A DNA stretch of 36,734 bases from Marinilactibacillus psychrotolerans. GTDB lineage: Bacteria; Bacillota; Bacilli; Lactobacillales; Carnobacteriaceae_A. How positions within the stretch are numbered: the first letter of the stretch is position 1; each line of letters starts with the position of its first letter. The stretch is taken from contig NZ_FMZD01000022.1 of assembly GCF_900101525.1 (NCBI RefSeq), positions 1 through 36,734 of the forward strand. The letters run 5' to 3'. This document shows positions 16,746-26,308 of the stretch, piece after piece. The notes under the pieces are model-generated. The model was not told the DNA's origin and did no database searches. It saw nothing but the letters and a program-made list of their open reading frames with translations. Position numbers and translations under genes: made by a program.

Positions 16746-18047
16746 ATGGATGAGATGTACATAGATTTTTATAATAAATTGCTGGGCACTTACGATGATC
16801 AGTTTTCAGTTAAGGGGATTTCAGGGGAGAGAGTAGCTGAAAGACTTAGTATACTAGCGCACATTGGATTAACAGAAGATAATGGTTCTAGAAGACCAGG
16901 ATTTTCTGTACTTGAAAGAGAAGCAAAAGATCGAGTAATTGAGTGGATGTACGAGGCTGGTCTGACAGTTAGTGAAGACGGGGCTGGAAATGTTTTCGGT
17001 CGTTTAGAAGGGAAAAGCAGCGACAAAGCGGTTATTATGAGTGGATCACACTTAGATACAGTTCCAAATGGCGGACACTTTGATGGAACGATTGGAGTAC
17101 TTTCAGCTTTAGAAGTTGCACAAGCATGGAAAGAAACTGGGTATACTCCAGAAAAATCTTATGAAGTTGCTATTTTTACTGATGAGGAAGGTTCACGTTT
17201 CAATGGGGGGCTTACGGGAAGTGAAGCTATGGTTGGAGACACTGATATGGAAAAAACACTTCTGAGAAAGGATTACGATGATCGATTGTTTGAAGAAGTT
17301 ATACAAGATGTGGGGTTATCGGTGCGAGGTTACGGTGAAGCAGGCAGAGATCTAGATGAGATTGAAACATTTGTCGAAGTACACATAGAACAAGGAAAAA
17401 AATTAGAAAAAGCAGGATTACCTTGTGGGATTGTAACAGGTATTGCTGGTCCATACTGGTTGAAAGTAACGTTTGAAGGGTTGGCCGGTCATGCTGGAAA
17501 CACGCCAATGGATGACCGGAAGGATGCCCTCGTTGCGGCAGGTGAGTTTATTCAAAAGATTAGTACTCTTCCTCGCAAAATTAATGATACAGCAGTTGCA
17601 ACGGTTGGGAATATTCAAGTTAAACCCAATGGAACAAACGTTATACCGGGAGAAGTTATATTATTCGTAGATATTCGAGATATACAATTTGACTCAAGAA
17701 CTGAATTAGTTGAAAAAATTATTGCAACAGGTAAAAAGATCCAGAAACGTACAGGTGTAAACTTTATACACCAAAACGTTCATGATGTTGCTCCAGTCCC
17801 GATTGCTGAGGAATATCAGGAGAAGCTCGCAAAAAGTATGAATAGAATGGGAATTAAACCTTCTTATTTGTCGAGTGGTGCAGGGCATGATGCTATGATT
17901 ATAGGCAGACATATCCCGTCGGCTATGTTGTTTATTAAAAGTAAAGAAGGTATTAGTCATAATCCCAAAGAATGGTCTGACTTATCAGATTGTGTTCAAA
18001 CGATTCACGTATTAAAAGATTATATTGAAAGATTACAGGTAGTATAA
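16746..18047 (+). CDS. M20-family Zn amidohydrolase (allantoate amidohydrolase / N-carbamoyl-L-amino acid hydrolase type)
   Basis: A 433-aa two-zinc hydrolase of the hydantoinase/carbamoylase family. Seen: zinc-binding GSHLDTVPNGGHFDGTIGV (about 99-117), FTDEEGSRF, VEVHIEQG, a dimerisation-lid region GLAGHAGNTPMDDRKDA, and the last ligand in GISHNPKEW. Members cleave N-carbamoyl amino acids, allantoate or beta-ureido acids; which one cannot be read here, and no purine or hydantoin genes stand next to it. Some relatives deacylate amino acid conjugates. ATG with GGGGAGAAAAGT ahead. It is flanked by terminators, so transcribed alone. Confidence 0.85.
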   Translation: MDEMYIDFYNKLLGTYDDQFSVKGISGERVAERLSILAHIGLTEDNGSRRPGFSVLEREAKDRVIEWMYEAGLTVSEDGAGNVFGRLEGKSSDKAVIMSGSHLDTVPNGGHFDGTIGVLSALEVAQAWKETGYTPEKSYEVAIFTDEEGSRFNGGLTGSEAMVGDTDMEKTLLRKDYDDRLFEEVIQDVGLSVRGYGEAGRDLDEIETFVEVHIEQGKKLEKAGLPCGIVTGIAGPYWLKVTFEGLAGHAGNTPMDDRKDALVAAGEFIQKISTLPRKINDTAVATVGNIQVKPNGTNVIPGEVILFVDIRDIQFDSRTELVEKIIATGKKIQKRTGVNFIHQNVHDVAPVPIAEEYQEKLAKSMNRMGIKPSYLSSGAGHDAMIIGRHIPSAMLFIKSKEGISHNPKEWSDLSDCVQTIHVLKDYIERLQVV

Positions 18048-18049
18048 AA

Positions 18050-18087
18050 AAATGGTACAAGCCCTTTAATAGGCTTGTACCATTTTT
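18050..18087. terminator. Bidirectional intrinsic terminator
   Basis: A stem of about 15 bp with no mismatch (ATGGTACAAGCC with GGCTTGTACCAT plus flanking A/T pairs), loop CTTTAATA-like, with A-run before and T-run after. It separates the convergent amidohydrolase and yugP genes. Confidence 0.92.
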
Positions 18088-18149
18088 TGTAAAATTAGTT
18101 TTTTAGTGAATGTTTCTTGTTGGCATTACTGCTCAGCAATTCGAATAAG

Positions 18150-18854
18150 TTAATCTCTGCTTCGACCACTGAAAATTAAGATCAGACGTAAAAGACTTAA
18201 GAATGAAGCAATCGCAGCAGCAATATAAGTTAATGCAGCAGCATTTAATACTTTCCGTGCTTGAGGGATTTCTTCTCGACTCAATAGCCCTTGTGTTTCA
18301 AGAATCTGAATAGCCCGATTTGATGCATTGAATTCAACTGGTAAGGTAACTAACTGAAATAATAAGGTTAAAGAGAATAGTAAAATACCTATATTGATTA
18401 GCATTGTCCCACCTTCACCTAGAATGAAACCTAAGAAAAGAATCGGAAAAGCAGCTGTTTGTCCAAAATTAGTTACGGGGACTAACGCAGATCGTATTCT
18501 TAAAGGACCATAGTTATCACGGTCTTGAAGTGCATGTCCTGCTTCGTGGGCTGCAACCCCGATAGCAGCAACAGATTTTGAATTTCTTGTAGTATCTGAT
18601 AATCTGAGTACATTCTCTTGAGCATTATAATGGTCAGTTAGATTACCACGAATGCCTTCTAAGCGAACATTTTCTAGATGAGCTGCATCAAGGATTTTGC
18701 GACAAACATCTGAAGCAGTATAACCATTTTTACTATTTACTTCACCATATTTACGATAAGTGGATTGGACGTACATACTTGCTAAACCTGAAATGATCAT
18801 CCCAATGATAATCAATATAAAGGTAGGGTCTAAATAAAACGGGAAAAAAGGCAT
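18150..18854 (-). CDS. yugP: Membrane-bound neutral zinc metallopeptidase YugP
   Basis: A 234-aa protein. Seen: an N-terminal membrane helix (about 10-29), the zinc motif HEAGH at 103-107 (AAHEAGHALQDRDNYGPL), two or three further membrane helices (about 125-170 and 205-228), and LPVEFNASNRA, which supplies a third likely zinc ligand. This is the YugP/Zn_peptidase_2 family found across Firmicutes. Its natural substrate is not known. Start ATG with AGGAGGTC (minus strand) before it; an extended -10 TGGTATAAT lies at 18911-18919 on the minus strand. Transcribed alone. Confidence 0.9.
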   Translation of the reverse strand: MPFFPFYLDPTFILIIIGMIISGLASMYVQSTYRKYGEVNSKNGYTASDVCRKILDAAHLENVRLEGIRGNLTDHYNAQENVLRLSDTTRNSKSVAAIGVAAHEAGHALQDRDNYGPLRIRSALVPVTNFGQTAAFPILFLGFILGEGGTMLINIGILLFSLTLLFQLVTLPVEFNASNRAIQILETQGLLSREEIPQARKVLNAAALTYIAAAIASFLSLLRLILIFSGRSRD

Positions 18855-19289
18855 AATTTTGACCTCCTGTTAAGTCATAGATTCTATAATTTTATTGTTT
18901 TCACTCTGTTATTATACCATATTAAATCATTGATTACAGAAAGATTAGAAACAAATCATTGAGTAATTGATGAAGAAAATAAGAAAAAACAATTAAGAAG
19001 TTTCGGATATGGAATTGTTAATTTATTGTTAAATTATCAGCCGAATTGTAAGGCGATATAACCTGTATATAGCGCAAATATTAGTAGAGAGAAATGCAAC
19101 TTTTTACCCCATATTAAGTTATGGAGTTAACCACTACTTTTTTACATTTGAACCTGAAATGTAGTAGGGAAATTTGATTTTAAATTTATACTGAAGTAGT
19201 TAAAAAAAGATAGTATATTTTTTTAATAAATCGTTATAATAAACTTATTAAATAGTCTATTAATAGAACAAGAAATGAGGTAGAAGAAG
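18855..19289. other. Intergenic region between divergent yugP and DUF998 genes
   Basis: Holds the yugP promoter candidate (minus strand, about 18911) and a TATAAT at 19235-19240 that probably serves the DUF998 gene. In between are imperfect inverted repeats (CCATA/TATGG near 19110-19133, ACATTT/AAATGT near 19143-19161). I see no ORF with a ribosome binding site and no recognisable RNA. Confidence 0.5.
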
Positions 19290-19919
19290 TTGAAAAAACC
19301 TTTGATAAATTGGTTAGGATTGTTAGGAATTATTAGCTTACTTTCTTATTCAGCAGCGGTATTAGTTACTCCCTTAGCTTACCCGGGTTATAACTGGATG
19401 GAACAAGCTGTCAGTGATTTGAGTGCTACAAAGGCTCCTTCTTTAATGCTCTGGAATCAATTAGCATCCCTATATAATTTATGTGGTCTAATTTCGATCA
19501 TGATGGTGTGTGTGTTTATCCAGAAAAAGCTAAACAAAACGATACGACTAGGAATATACTTATTTGCCATGATGAATTGGGTATCTGCTGTTGGCTATTC
19601 AATCTTCCCGCTTATAATAAATGAATCTGTTTGGAATTTTCAAAATATCATGCATATTGCTGTAACAGGAATGGTTGTACTTCTATCTATCAGTTCTTTA
19701 GTAATAATTATGTTGGGAGGATACCGTAACCAACAATACGTTTCCTTAGCTGCATGGGCTACGGTAGCGTTATTAATTATGGTAATTGGTGCCATAGGAA
19801 CAGCCATTGTACCGGCTGAATTTTTTGGTATTCCAGAGCGCTTTAGTGTTTTTTCAGCTACTGGATTTAATGCAATACTAGGAATATACTTATTTATGGG
19901 GTTTTCAGAGAATACCTAA
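19290..19919 (+). CDS. DUF998 family membrane protein
   Basis: A 209-aa protein with about six membrane helices (12-30, 60-78, 87-108, 117-140, 149-172, 188-205). The first extracellular loop YPGYNWMEQAVSDLSA is the DUF998 signature. Function is unknown. Start TTG 19290 is supported by GAGG about 9 bases upstream; no ATG lies nearby. Monocistronic, ending at the hairpin at 20053. Confidence 0.82.
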   Translation: MKKPLINWLGLLGIISLLSYSAAVLVTPLAYPGYNWMEQAVSDLSATKAPSLMLWNQLASLYNLCGLISIMMVCVFIQKKLNKTIRLGIYLFAMMNWVSAVGYSIFPLIINESVWNFQNIMHIAVTGMVVLLSISSLVIIMLGGYRNQQYVSLAAWATVALLIMVIGAIGTAIVPAEFFGIPERFSVFSATGFNAILGIYLFMGFSENT

Positions 19920-20052
19920 ATCTATATAGAGAATAGAAGTCAGCGATTATATAAAATGGAATAATAGTATGTTCTAAAAAGTGAATTAATAGATGACTTA
20001 AAAGAAACAATAGGCTAGGAGTCTTAAAAAATCTCCGAACTCAAGCTATAAG

Positions 20053-20083
20053 AAAACGTCTGATCAATTGATTAGGCGTTTTT
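20053..20083 (+). terminator. Intrinsic terminator upstream of the gal operon
   Basis: AAAACGTCTGATCAA pairs with TTGATTAGGCGTTTT with two wobbles and almost no loop, then a short T-run. It ends the DUF998 transcript and lies just before the galK promoter. Confidence 0.8.
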
Positions 20084-20096
20084 AATATCATTATAA

Positions 20097-20141
20097 ATTT
20101 TAGTAAATTTACTTGTGTATATTTACTAAAAGGCTTACAAT
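20097..20141 (+). promoter_or_regulatory. gal operon promoter with candidate GalR operator
   Basis: The promoter is TTGTGT (20113-20118), 17 bp, TACAAT (20136-20141). The perfect 12-bp palindrome AGTAAATTTACT (20102-20113) abuts the -35, and a second half ATTTACTAAAA (20121-20131) lies in the spacer, making a wider inverted repeat with TTTTAGTAAAT (20098-20108). Inferred: a LacI-family repressor, probably the galR product encoded in this cluster, binds here and blocks RNA polymerase. Confidence 0.6.
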
Positions 20142-20172
20142 AAAATTAATAACTACAGAAAGAGGGAGTCGT

Positions 20173-21345
20173 ATGGATAGAGAACAGCTATTAATTGGAT
20201 TTAAAGAAGCGTTTGGTAAAGAGGGAGAACGGATCTTTTTTTCACCTGGAAGAATTAATTTAATTGGTGAACATACTGACTATAATGGAGGGAAAGTTTT
20301 CCCCAGCGCAATAACAATGGGAACTTATGCAGTTATTTCAATGCGAGAAGACAGTTTAGTACGCGCTTATTCAGCTAATTTTCCTAATGATGGGATTCTA
20401 TCCTTTAAGTTGGCTGATATTGAGTATAAACAGATGGATAAATGGACTAATTATCTTAAAGGCATGATTCACTATATTCAAAAAAATTACGGGAAACTTC
20501 CAAATGGGTTTGAAATTTATATCAATGGAAATATTCCAAATGGAGCTTCTCTATCTTCATCGGCCTCTTTAGAATTATTGATAGGAGCCTTGGTAAATGA
20601 ATGCTTTGAATTAGAAATTCCACGGTTGGACCTAGTTAAATTAGGTATGAAAACAGAAAATGAATTCCTTGGATTAAACTCAGGCATTTTAGATCAATTT
20701 GCAGTAGGAATGGCAAAGAAAAAGCACGCTATGTTACTTGACACAAATACACTGAAATATGAGCAAGTTCCTGTAGAATTACCCGATCATAAAATTTTAA
20801 TTATGAATTCGCTGACTCGAAGAGAACTTGTAGATTCAGAGTACAATCTAAGAAGACAACAATGCGAAGAAGCGCTGAAAAAATTACAGATTGTAGTGAA
20901 TGTGTCTTCCTTGGGAGAGCTAACAGAAGAAGCGTTCGAAAAAAATAAATTTATCATCAACGATGATGTACTGACACGTCGGGCAAAACACGCAGTTTAT
21001 GAAAACGTCAGAACAGAACAAGCAGCAGAAGCATTAAAAGCGGGAGATTTAAAAACATTTGGTCAATTAATGAATGAATCACATACTTCATTGCATGAAG
21101 ATTACGAAGTTACCGTCAAAGAAACGGATTTATTAGTGCAGTTAGCATGGCTTCAAGCAGGTGTTATTGGCGCACGAATGACCGGTGGCGGCTTCGGTGG
21201 CTGTTGTATTGCAATTGTCAAAAATGATGCAGTAGAGACCTTTATCGAAAATGTAGGAAAAGAATACAAAAAAGAAATTGGACATCCAGCTGAATTTTAT
21301 ATCGCAGAAACAGCTGACGGGACTAAGGAATGGGTTGAAGCATGA
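20173..21345 (+). CDS. galK: Galactokinase
   Basis: A 390-aa GHMP kinase that phosphorylates galactose to galactose-1-phosphate with ATP, first enzyme of the Leloir pathway. Seen: the substrate signature GRINLIGEHTDYNGGKVFPSA near the N-terminus, the ATP loop PNGASLSSSASLELLIG, and the third motif MTGGGFGGCCIAI near the end. ATG 20173 has AGAGGGAGTC before it. The last four bases ATGA overlap the galT start, so both are coupled. First gene of galK-galT-galM. Confidence 0.96.
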   Translation: MDREQLLIGFKEAFGKEGERIFFSPGRINLIGEHTDYNGGKVFPSAITMGTYAVISMREDSLVRAYSANFPNDGILSFKLADIEYKQMDKWTNYLKGMIHYIQKNYGKLPNGFEIYINGNIPNGASLSSSASLELLIGALVNECFELEIPRLDLVKLGMKTENEFLGLNSGILDQFAVGMAKKKHAMLLDTNTLKYEQVPVELPDHKILIMNSLTRRELVDSEYNLRRQQCEEALKKLQIVVNVSSLGELTEEAFEKNKFIINDDVLTRRAKHAVYENVRTEQAAEALKAGDLKTFGQLMNESHTSLHEDYEVTVKETDLLVQLAWLQAGVIGARMTGGGFGGCCIAIVKNDAVETFIENVGKEYKKEIGHPAEFYIAETADGTKEWVEA

Positions 21346-22865
21346 AAAAAGATGGACTGAAACAATCTCTGGATCATTCAATTGATCAAATCATTCTAAT
21401 GTTTATTGATTGGTATGTTGAGAAAGGGAAAGTTGATCCTTTAGACCGTATTTATTTAGTAAATCAACTTTTAGAGTTACTTGGAAAGAAAGGTTTAGAA
21501 ATAGAGCCTAGTCAAAAAATGATTAACCTCTCCCATTTAGACTTACTTGACCATTTGATCAAATATGCAGTAGATAATAAAATAATTGAAGATACTTCTT
21601 CTGAGAAAGATATATTTGGGGCTAAGATAATGAATATTGTTACCCCAAGACCTTCAGAAGTGAATGATCAATTCTGGAAACTTTATGCACAAGGTATAAT
21701 CAAGGCAACAGAGTACTTTTATGCGTTCAGCAAAGAAAGTAATTATATAAAGACAAGAGAAATTGCGAAAAATATTGAATATAAACATCAGACAGAATAT
21801 GGTGAAATAGAGATTACCATCAATTTGTCGAAACCAGAAAAAGATCCCAAAAATATTGCTGCAGCTAAAATCGAAAAACTGAATTATCCTGTAAACATGC
21901 TTTGCATGGAAAATGAAGGATATGCTGGGAATAAAACTCATCCAGGGCGATCCAATCATCGTATCATACGAATGGATGTATCAGGAGAGCTATGGGGGTT
22001 CCAGTATTCTCCTTATTCTTATTATAATGAACATGCAATTTTTTTATCAAAAGCACATCGTGCAATGAATGTAGGAGAACAAGCAATCAAGAATTTACTC
22101 GATATTTTAACTACACTACCGCATTATTTTGTTGGGTCAAATGCTGGTCTACCAATTGTGGGCGGATCAATATTATCACATGATCATTATCAGGGTGGCC
22201 GGCATACGTTTCCACTAGAACATGCGGATATTGAACAGGCCTTTCAATTAGAAAATTTGCCAGATGTCAAAGCGGGAATTGTTAAGTGGCCGATGTCAGT
22301 TATACGCCTACAAAGTGAGGATAAAAAATCTTTAGAACAAGCGGCTAAAAAAGTAATGGATACTTGGAAGGCGTATTCTGATCAATCTGTCGATGTTCTA
22401 GCTTATACAAACGGAACGCCACATAACGCTGTAACACCTATTGCTCGTAGAAGAAAAAAGTTGTTTGAATTAGATTTAGTGCTTAGAAATAATCGGACCA
22501 GTGATACATTTCCAGACGGAATTTTTCATCCTCATCCCCATGTTCAGCATATAAAAAAAGAGAATATCGGGTTAATTGAAGTAATGGGATTGGCGATATT
22601 ACCACCTAGATTAGAACGAGAATTAGATACTGTAAAAGAATTTTTACTGGGGAAAGACGTACAAGTTGCGCCTGTTCATCGGAAATGGGCAGAAGCATTA
22701 AAAGAGAAAGAAAACCTAGTAACCCCTGAGACTGTTAAAGAAATTATTTACCATGAAGTAGGTGAAATTTTTTTACAGGTTTTAAAAGACGCTGGTGTAT
22801 TTAAAAGAAACGAACAGGGGAAAAAGGCATTTATACGTTTCCTTGATCGATTGAAAAAAGCGTAA
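21342..22865 (+). CDS. galT: Galactose-1-phosphate uridylyltransferase, class II
   Basis: A 507-aa enzyme that exchanges UMP between UDP-glucose and galactose-1-phosphate. It belongs to the Firmicutes-type (GalT2) family, about 150 residues longer than E. coli GalT. Seen: ENEGYAGNKTHPGRSNHRI, GFQYSPYSYYNEHAIFLS, and SHDHYQGGRHTFPLE with the expected active-site histidines. It ends AFIRFLDRLKKA. Start ATG overlaps the galK stop. Co-transcribed with galK and galM. Confidence 0.95.
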   Translation: MKKDGLKQSLDHSIDQIILMFIDWYVEKGKVDPLDRIYLVNQLLELLGKKGLEIEPSQKMINLSHLDLLDHLIKYAVDNKIIEDTSSEKDIFGAKIMNIVTPRPSEVNDQFWKLYAQGIIKATEYFYAFSKESNYIKTREIAKNIEYKHQTEYGEIEITINLSKPEKDPKNIAAAKIEKLNYPVNMLCMENEGYAGNKTHPGRSNHRIIRMDVSGELWGFQYSPYSYYNEHAIFLSKAHRAMNVGEQAIKNLLDILTTLPHYFVGSNAGLPIVGGSILSHDHYQGGRHTFPLEHADIEQAFQLENLPDVKAGIVKWPMSVIRLQSEDKKSLEQAAKKVMDTWKAYSDQSVDVLAYTNGTPHNAVTPIARRRKKLFELDLVLRNNRTSDTFPDGIFHPHPHVQHIKKENIGLIEVMGLAILPPRLERELDTVKEFLLGKDVQVAPVHRKWAEALKEKENLVTPETVKEIIYHEVGEIFLQVLKDAGVFKRNEQGKKAFIRFLDRLKKA

Positions 22866-22904
22866 ATTGAAAACTGTTTTATTATCAAGTTAGGAGGAAG
22901 TTAA

Positions 22905-23954
22905 GTGAATATTACAACAAATTTCTTTGGAATGTTTCAAAATCAGGAAGTAGTGGAATATACTCTGTCAAATTCAAAAGGGGTTTCTTTATCTGCCATT
23001 CCTTATGGTGCAATCGTTACGAAAATTGTCACTCCAGATAAAAATGGAGAGAAAGCAAATATTACATTGAATGTTGAAAGCTTAGAAGATATGGTTGCCC
23101 ATAGACCGTTTTATGGAGCAACGATCGGCCGAGTAGCCGGACGTATTACTGATGGGCAATATATAGATGAAGGACAACAAATACAACTAGATGTGAATGA
23201 AAAAGGAAACCAGCTACATGGAGGACCGGCAGGATTAGACACTAAATTATGGAAAGCAAAAACAAAAAACGAAGAGGATTATGCTAGTCTAATCTTCTCC
23301 TATAAAAGTCTCGCTGGAGAAAATGGCTATCCTGGAAATCTTGAAGTCGAAGTTGAGTATCGACTGACTGAAAAGAATGAATGGAAGATTTTATATACAG
23401 CTCATACAGATGCAACAACATTATTCAATCCAACTAATCATATTTATTTTAATTTGACAGGGAACATTAAACAGCCGATCTTAGACCATAAATTGCAGCT
23501 GTTTAGTTCTAAATTTGGAATGCTTGGAGATAGAAACTTACCAACTGGAGTATTAAAAAATTCTTCAGGAACTGCATTTGACTTTTCTGAATCAAAATTA
23601 GTCCGCGAAGCAGTTTTATCTGATGATCCACAGATAAAATTAGTCTCTGGTTTAGATCATCCATTTGTCTTAGACCAAGGGGATGGAGCTATTCAAGCTA
23701 TATTGTCAGAAGAAAAATCCGGACGCCAAGTTATTCTGAGTACCGAAGAAAGTTGTGTGGTCATTTATACGCATAATAAAGAGATGGATGCTTTTCAAAT
23801 TAAAGGAGATCCAGCTAAGCAGTATGCAGGGATTACCTTAGAAACCCAGGTATTACCTGATGCAGTCAATCAATCTGAATTTGGAGATATTGTTTTACAC
23901 CCTGATGAAACATATCATTCACAAACTACGTATCGATTTGATGTAATAGAATAA
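22905..23954 (+). CDS. galM: Aldose 1-epimerase (galactose mutarotase)
   Basis: A 349-aa enzyme that interconverts alpha and beta anomers of galactose so that GalK receives the alpha form. Seen: GATIGRVAGRI and NQLHGGPAGLDTKLW with the first conserved His, NPTNHIYFNLTG with the second, SGLDHPFVLD, and the catalytic Glu in ITLETQVLPDAVN. Full length. GTG 22905 is supported by AGGAGGAAG about 8 bases upstream. Last gene of the gal operon, followed by a terminator. Confidence 0.94.
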   Translation: MNITTNFFGMFQNQEVVEYTLSNSKGVSLSAIPYGAIVTKIVTPDKNGEKANITLNVESLEDMVAHRPFYGATIGRVAGRITDGQYIDEGQQIQLDVNEKGNQLHGGPAGLDTKLWKAKTKNEEDYASLIFSYKSLAGENGYPGNLEVEVEYRLTEKNEWKILYTAHTDATTLFNPTNHIYFNLTGNIKQPILDHKLQLFSSKFGMLGDRNLPTGVLKNSSGTAFDFSESKLVREAVLSDDPQIKLVSGLDHPFVLDQGDGAIQAILSEEKSGRQVILSTEESCVVIYTHNKEMDAFQIKGDPAKQYAGITLETQVLPDAVNQSEFGDIVLHPDETYHSQTTYRFDVIE

Positions 23955-23967
23955 TTTTAAATTATGC

Positions 23968-23995
23968 AAAAAGGTACTCTTTGGAGTATCTTTTT
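23968..23995 (+). terminator. Terminator between galM and galR
   Basis: AAAAGGTACTC (23969-23979) pairs with GAGTATCTTTT (23984-23994), one wobble, tetraloop, T-run. A TATAAT at 23997-24002 directly after it may be the -10 of galR, although no -35 is evident. Confidence 0.78.
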
Positions 23996-24004
23996 GTATA
24001 ATAA

Positions 24005-25024
<1,020 letters not shown>

Positions 25025-25062
25025 AAAAGGATCTACTAGTATTTGCTAGTAGATCTTTTTTT
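25025..25062. terminator. Bidirectional terminator after galR
   Basis: GATCTACTAG (25030-25039) pairs perfectly with CTAGTAGATC (25046-25055), with A-run before and T-run after. It serves galR and the convergent SDR gene. Confidence 0.9.
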
Positions 25063-25066
25063 GATA

Positions 25067-25801
25067 TTATTTTTCAAAAGCATTATCTTGAGGCTGATAT
25101 CCTAACTTCTTATAAGCTTGATCGATATCTAATCTTGGAAATGAGTTATTTGAAATACCATTTACCAACAAGTAAGGTTCTTCCAGATCTGCCTTTAAGC
25201 AGCAGTCGATCAAATGATTCATATCTCTATAAGAAAAGTATTTTCCTCTAGAGTAAAAATCAGCTTCAGGGTCAATCTCTTCTTCAGGAGATTTATAATC
25301 TCCAATACGAATACCAATAGATTCAATACCTTTTTTGTAGGCGTAGTAACTAGCCAATCCTTCTAAAAAGACTTTAGAAACACCATATAGATCATCAGGA
25401 CGTGCAGGTTCTGATGTTTTAACTTGCACATTGTCTGGGTATGCATCGCTCGCATGAATAGAACTAGCAAAAATAATGCGCTTAACACTATCAGATTTAT
25501 TTGCTTCCATATAGAGGTTCTGTGGCAATTTATAATTTAAGTCTAATAGTCCTTCATAGAATTCAGCTCCTGCATCAGGATTTCCAGCTAATTGGATTAC
25601 ATAATCTATATCATCAAGTAAGTTTTCCCATGCATCTAATTTTGAAAGGTCTTTTTCAATAATAATAGATCCTTGTTTTAAGTCTTCGGGAAAATCTGAA
25701 AAATCAATATCTGCAAGAACAAGTTGATAATCTGATTTTAAATGCTTTACTAGATTTGTTCCTATCGTACCTGTAGCTCCTGTGATTAAAAGTTTGGTCA
25801 T
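25067..25801 (-). CDS. NAD(P)-dependent SDR, uronate-dehydrogenase-like
   Basis: A 244-aa extended short-chain dehydrogenase. Seen: nucleotide-binding ITGATGTIGTNL at the N-terminus, ASSIHASDAYPDN, and the catalytic YGVSK preceded by SEPARPDDL; then IGIRIGDY and the C-terminal NGISNNSFPRLDIDQAYKKLGYQPQDNA. These lines resemble uronate dehydrogenase, which oxidises glucuronate or galacturonate, more than GalE. It is too short and lacks GalE features, so it does not supply the missing epimerase. ATG 25801 has TTGGAGGTAAGG ahead. Substrate not certain. Confidence 0.75.
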   Translation of the reverse strand: MTKLLITGATGTIGTNLVKHLKSDYQLVLADIDFSDFPEDLKQGSIIIEKDLSKLDAWENLLDDIDYVIQLAGNPDAGAEFYEGLLDLNYKLPQNLYMEANKSDSVKRIIFASSIHASDAYPDNVQVKTSEPARPDDLYGVSKVFLEGLASYYAYKKGIESIGIRIGDYKSPEEEIDPEADFYSRGKYFSYRDMNHLIDCCLKADLEEPYLLVNGISNNSFPRLDIDQAYKKLGYQPQDNAFEK

Positions 25802-25840
25802 GAGCGGCCTTACCTCCAAATAAAATTTAAAAAGTAATTT

Positions 25841-25899
25841 TTAATAATACTGTCCACCTTTTAACAGGAAATCCCTGAAAAGGTGGACAGCATTATTAA
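25841..25899. terminator. Long hairpin between the csbD-like gene and the SDR gene
   Basis: CTGTCCACC and GGTGGACAG with TTTT/AAAA and inner CAGG/CCTG, extended by TTAATAAT/ATTATTAA outside, form a stem of more than 20 bp. On the minus strand it follows the CsbD gene; the following sequence is only moderately T-rich, so it may be a weak terminator or an mRNA-stabilising stem. Confidence 0.6.
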
Positions 25900-25917
25900 T
25901 GGTCATATTTATGAATC

Positions 25918-26112
25918 TTAACGATGTTCATCTTTATCTTCGGTAGCTTTTCCGTAACTTTCTTCAGCTTTCCCTTTAACCTTTTGGGTTTTTCCTTCGA
26001 CTTGCTTGCCTTTATCATCAGTCGCTTTTCCATACTGATCTTTAGCCTCGCCGACTACTTTATCTTTCATGCCGTTCAGTTTGTTTTTCATGCTATCATT
26101 TTTGTCAGTCAT
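25918..26112 (-). CDS. CsbD family stress protein
   Basis: A 64-aa, very hydrophilic protein with few large hydrophobic residues. Seen: KNKLNGMKDKVVGEAKDQYGKATDD, then a second similar unit GKTQKVKGKAEESYGKATED: the typical CsbD double repeat. In B. subtilis CsbD is a general stress protein of unknown mechanism. ATG 26112 has GAAAGGAGAAAGT before it. I see no clear sigma-B promoter. Confidence 0.88.
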   Translation of the reverse strand: MTDKNDSMKNKLNGMKDKVVGEAKDQYGKATDDKGKQVEGKTQKVKGKAEESYGKATEDKDEHR

Positions 26113-26308
26113 TGTACTTTCTCCTTTCAGAATTAAGATAATGATCACAATAGCTTATAAAACGTTACTAATGCTATAAACCCATTTTATGCGGTAGATT
26201 AAAAAATTGCAAAGAATATGATTGGGAATGGTTGCTGAATTAGTTCCTAGACAGAAGTAAATATGCTAAACTATAAGAAAGAAAAGGAATGTAACAAGGA
26301 GACCTGAC

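Noticed and set aside
25067-25801. GalE (UDP-galactose 4-epimerase) to complete the gal cluster
   Set aside because: Too short at 244 aa, on the opposite strand beyond a terminator, and its motifs follow uronate dehydrogenase rather than GalE.
26113-26308. Sigma-B promoter for the CsbD gene
   Set aside because: CsbD genes are sigma-B targets in Bacillus, but I find no convincing GTTT and GGGTAT pair with correct spacing, and sigma-B is absent from most lactic acid bacteria.
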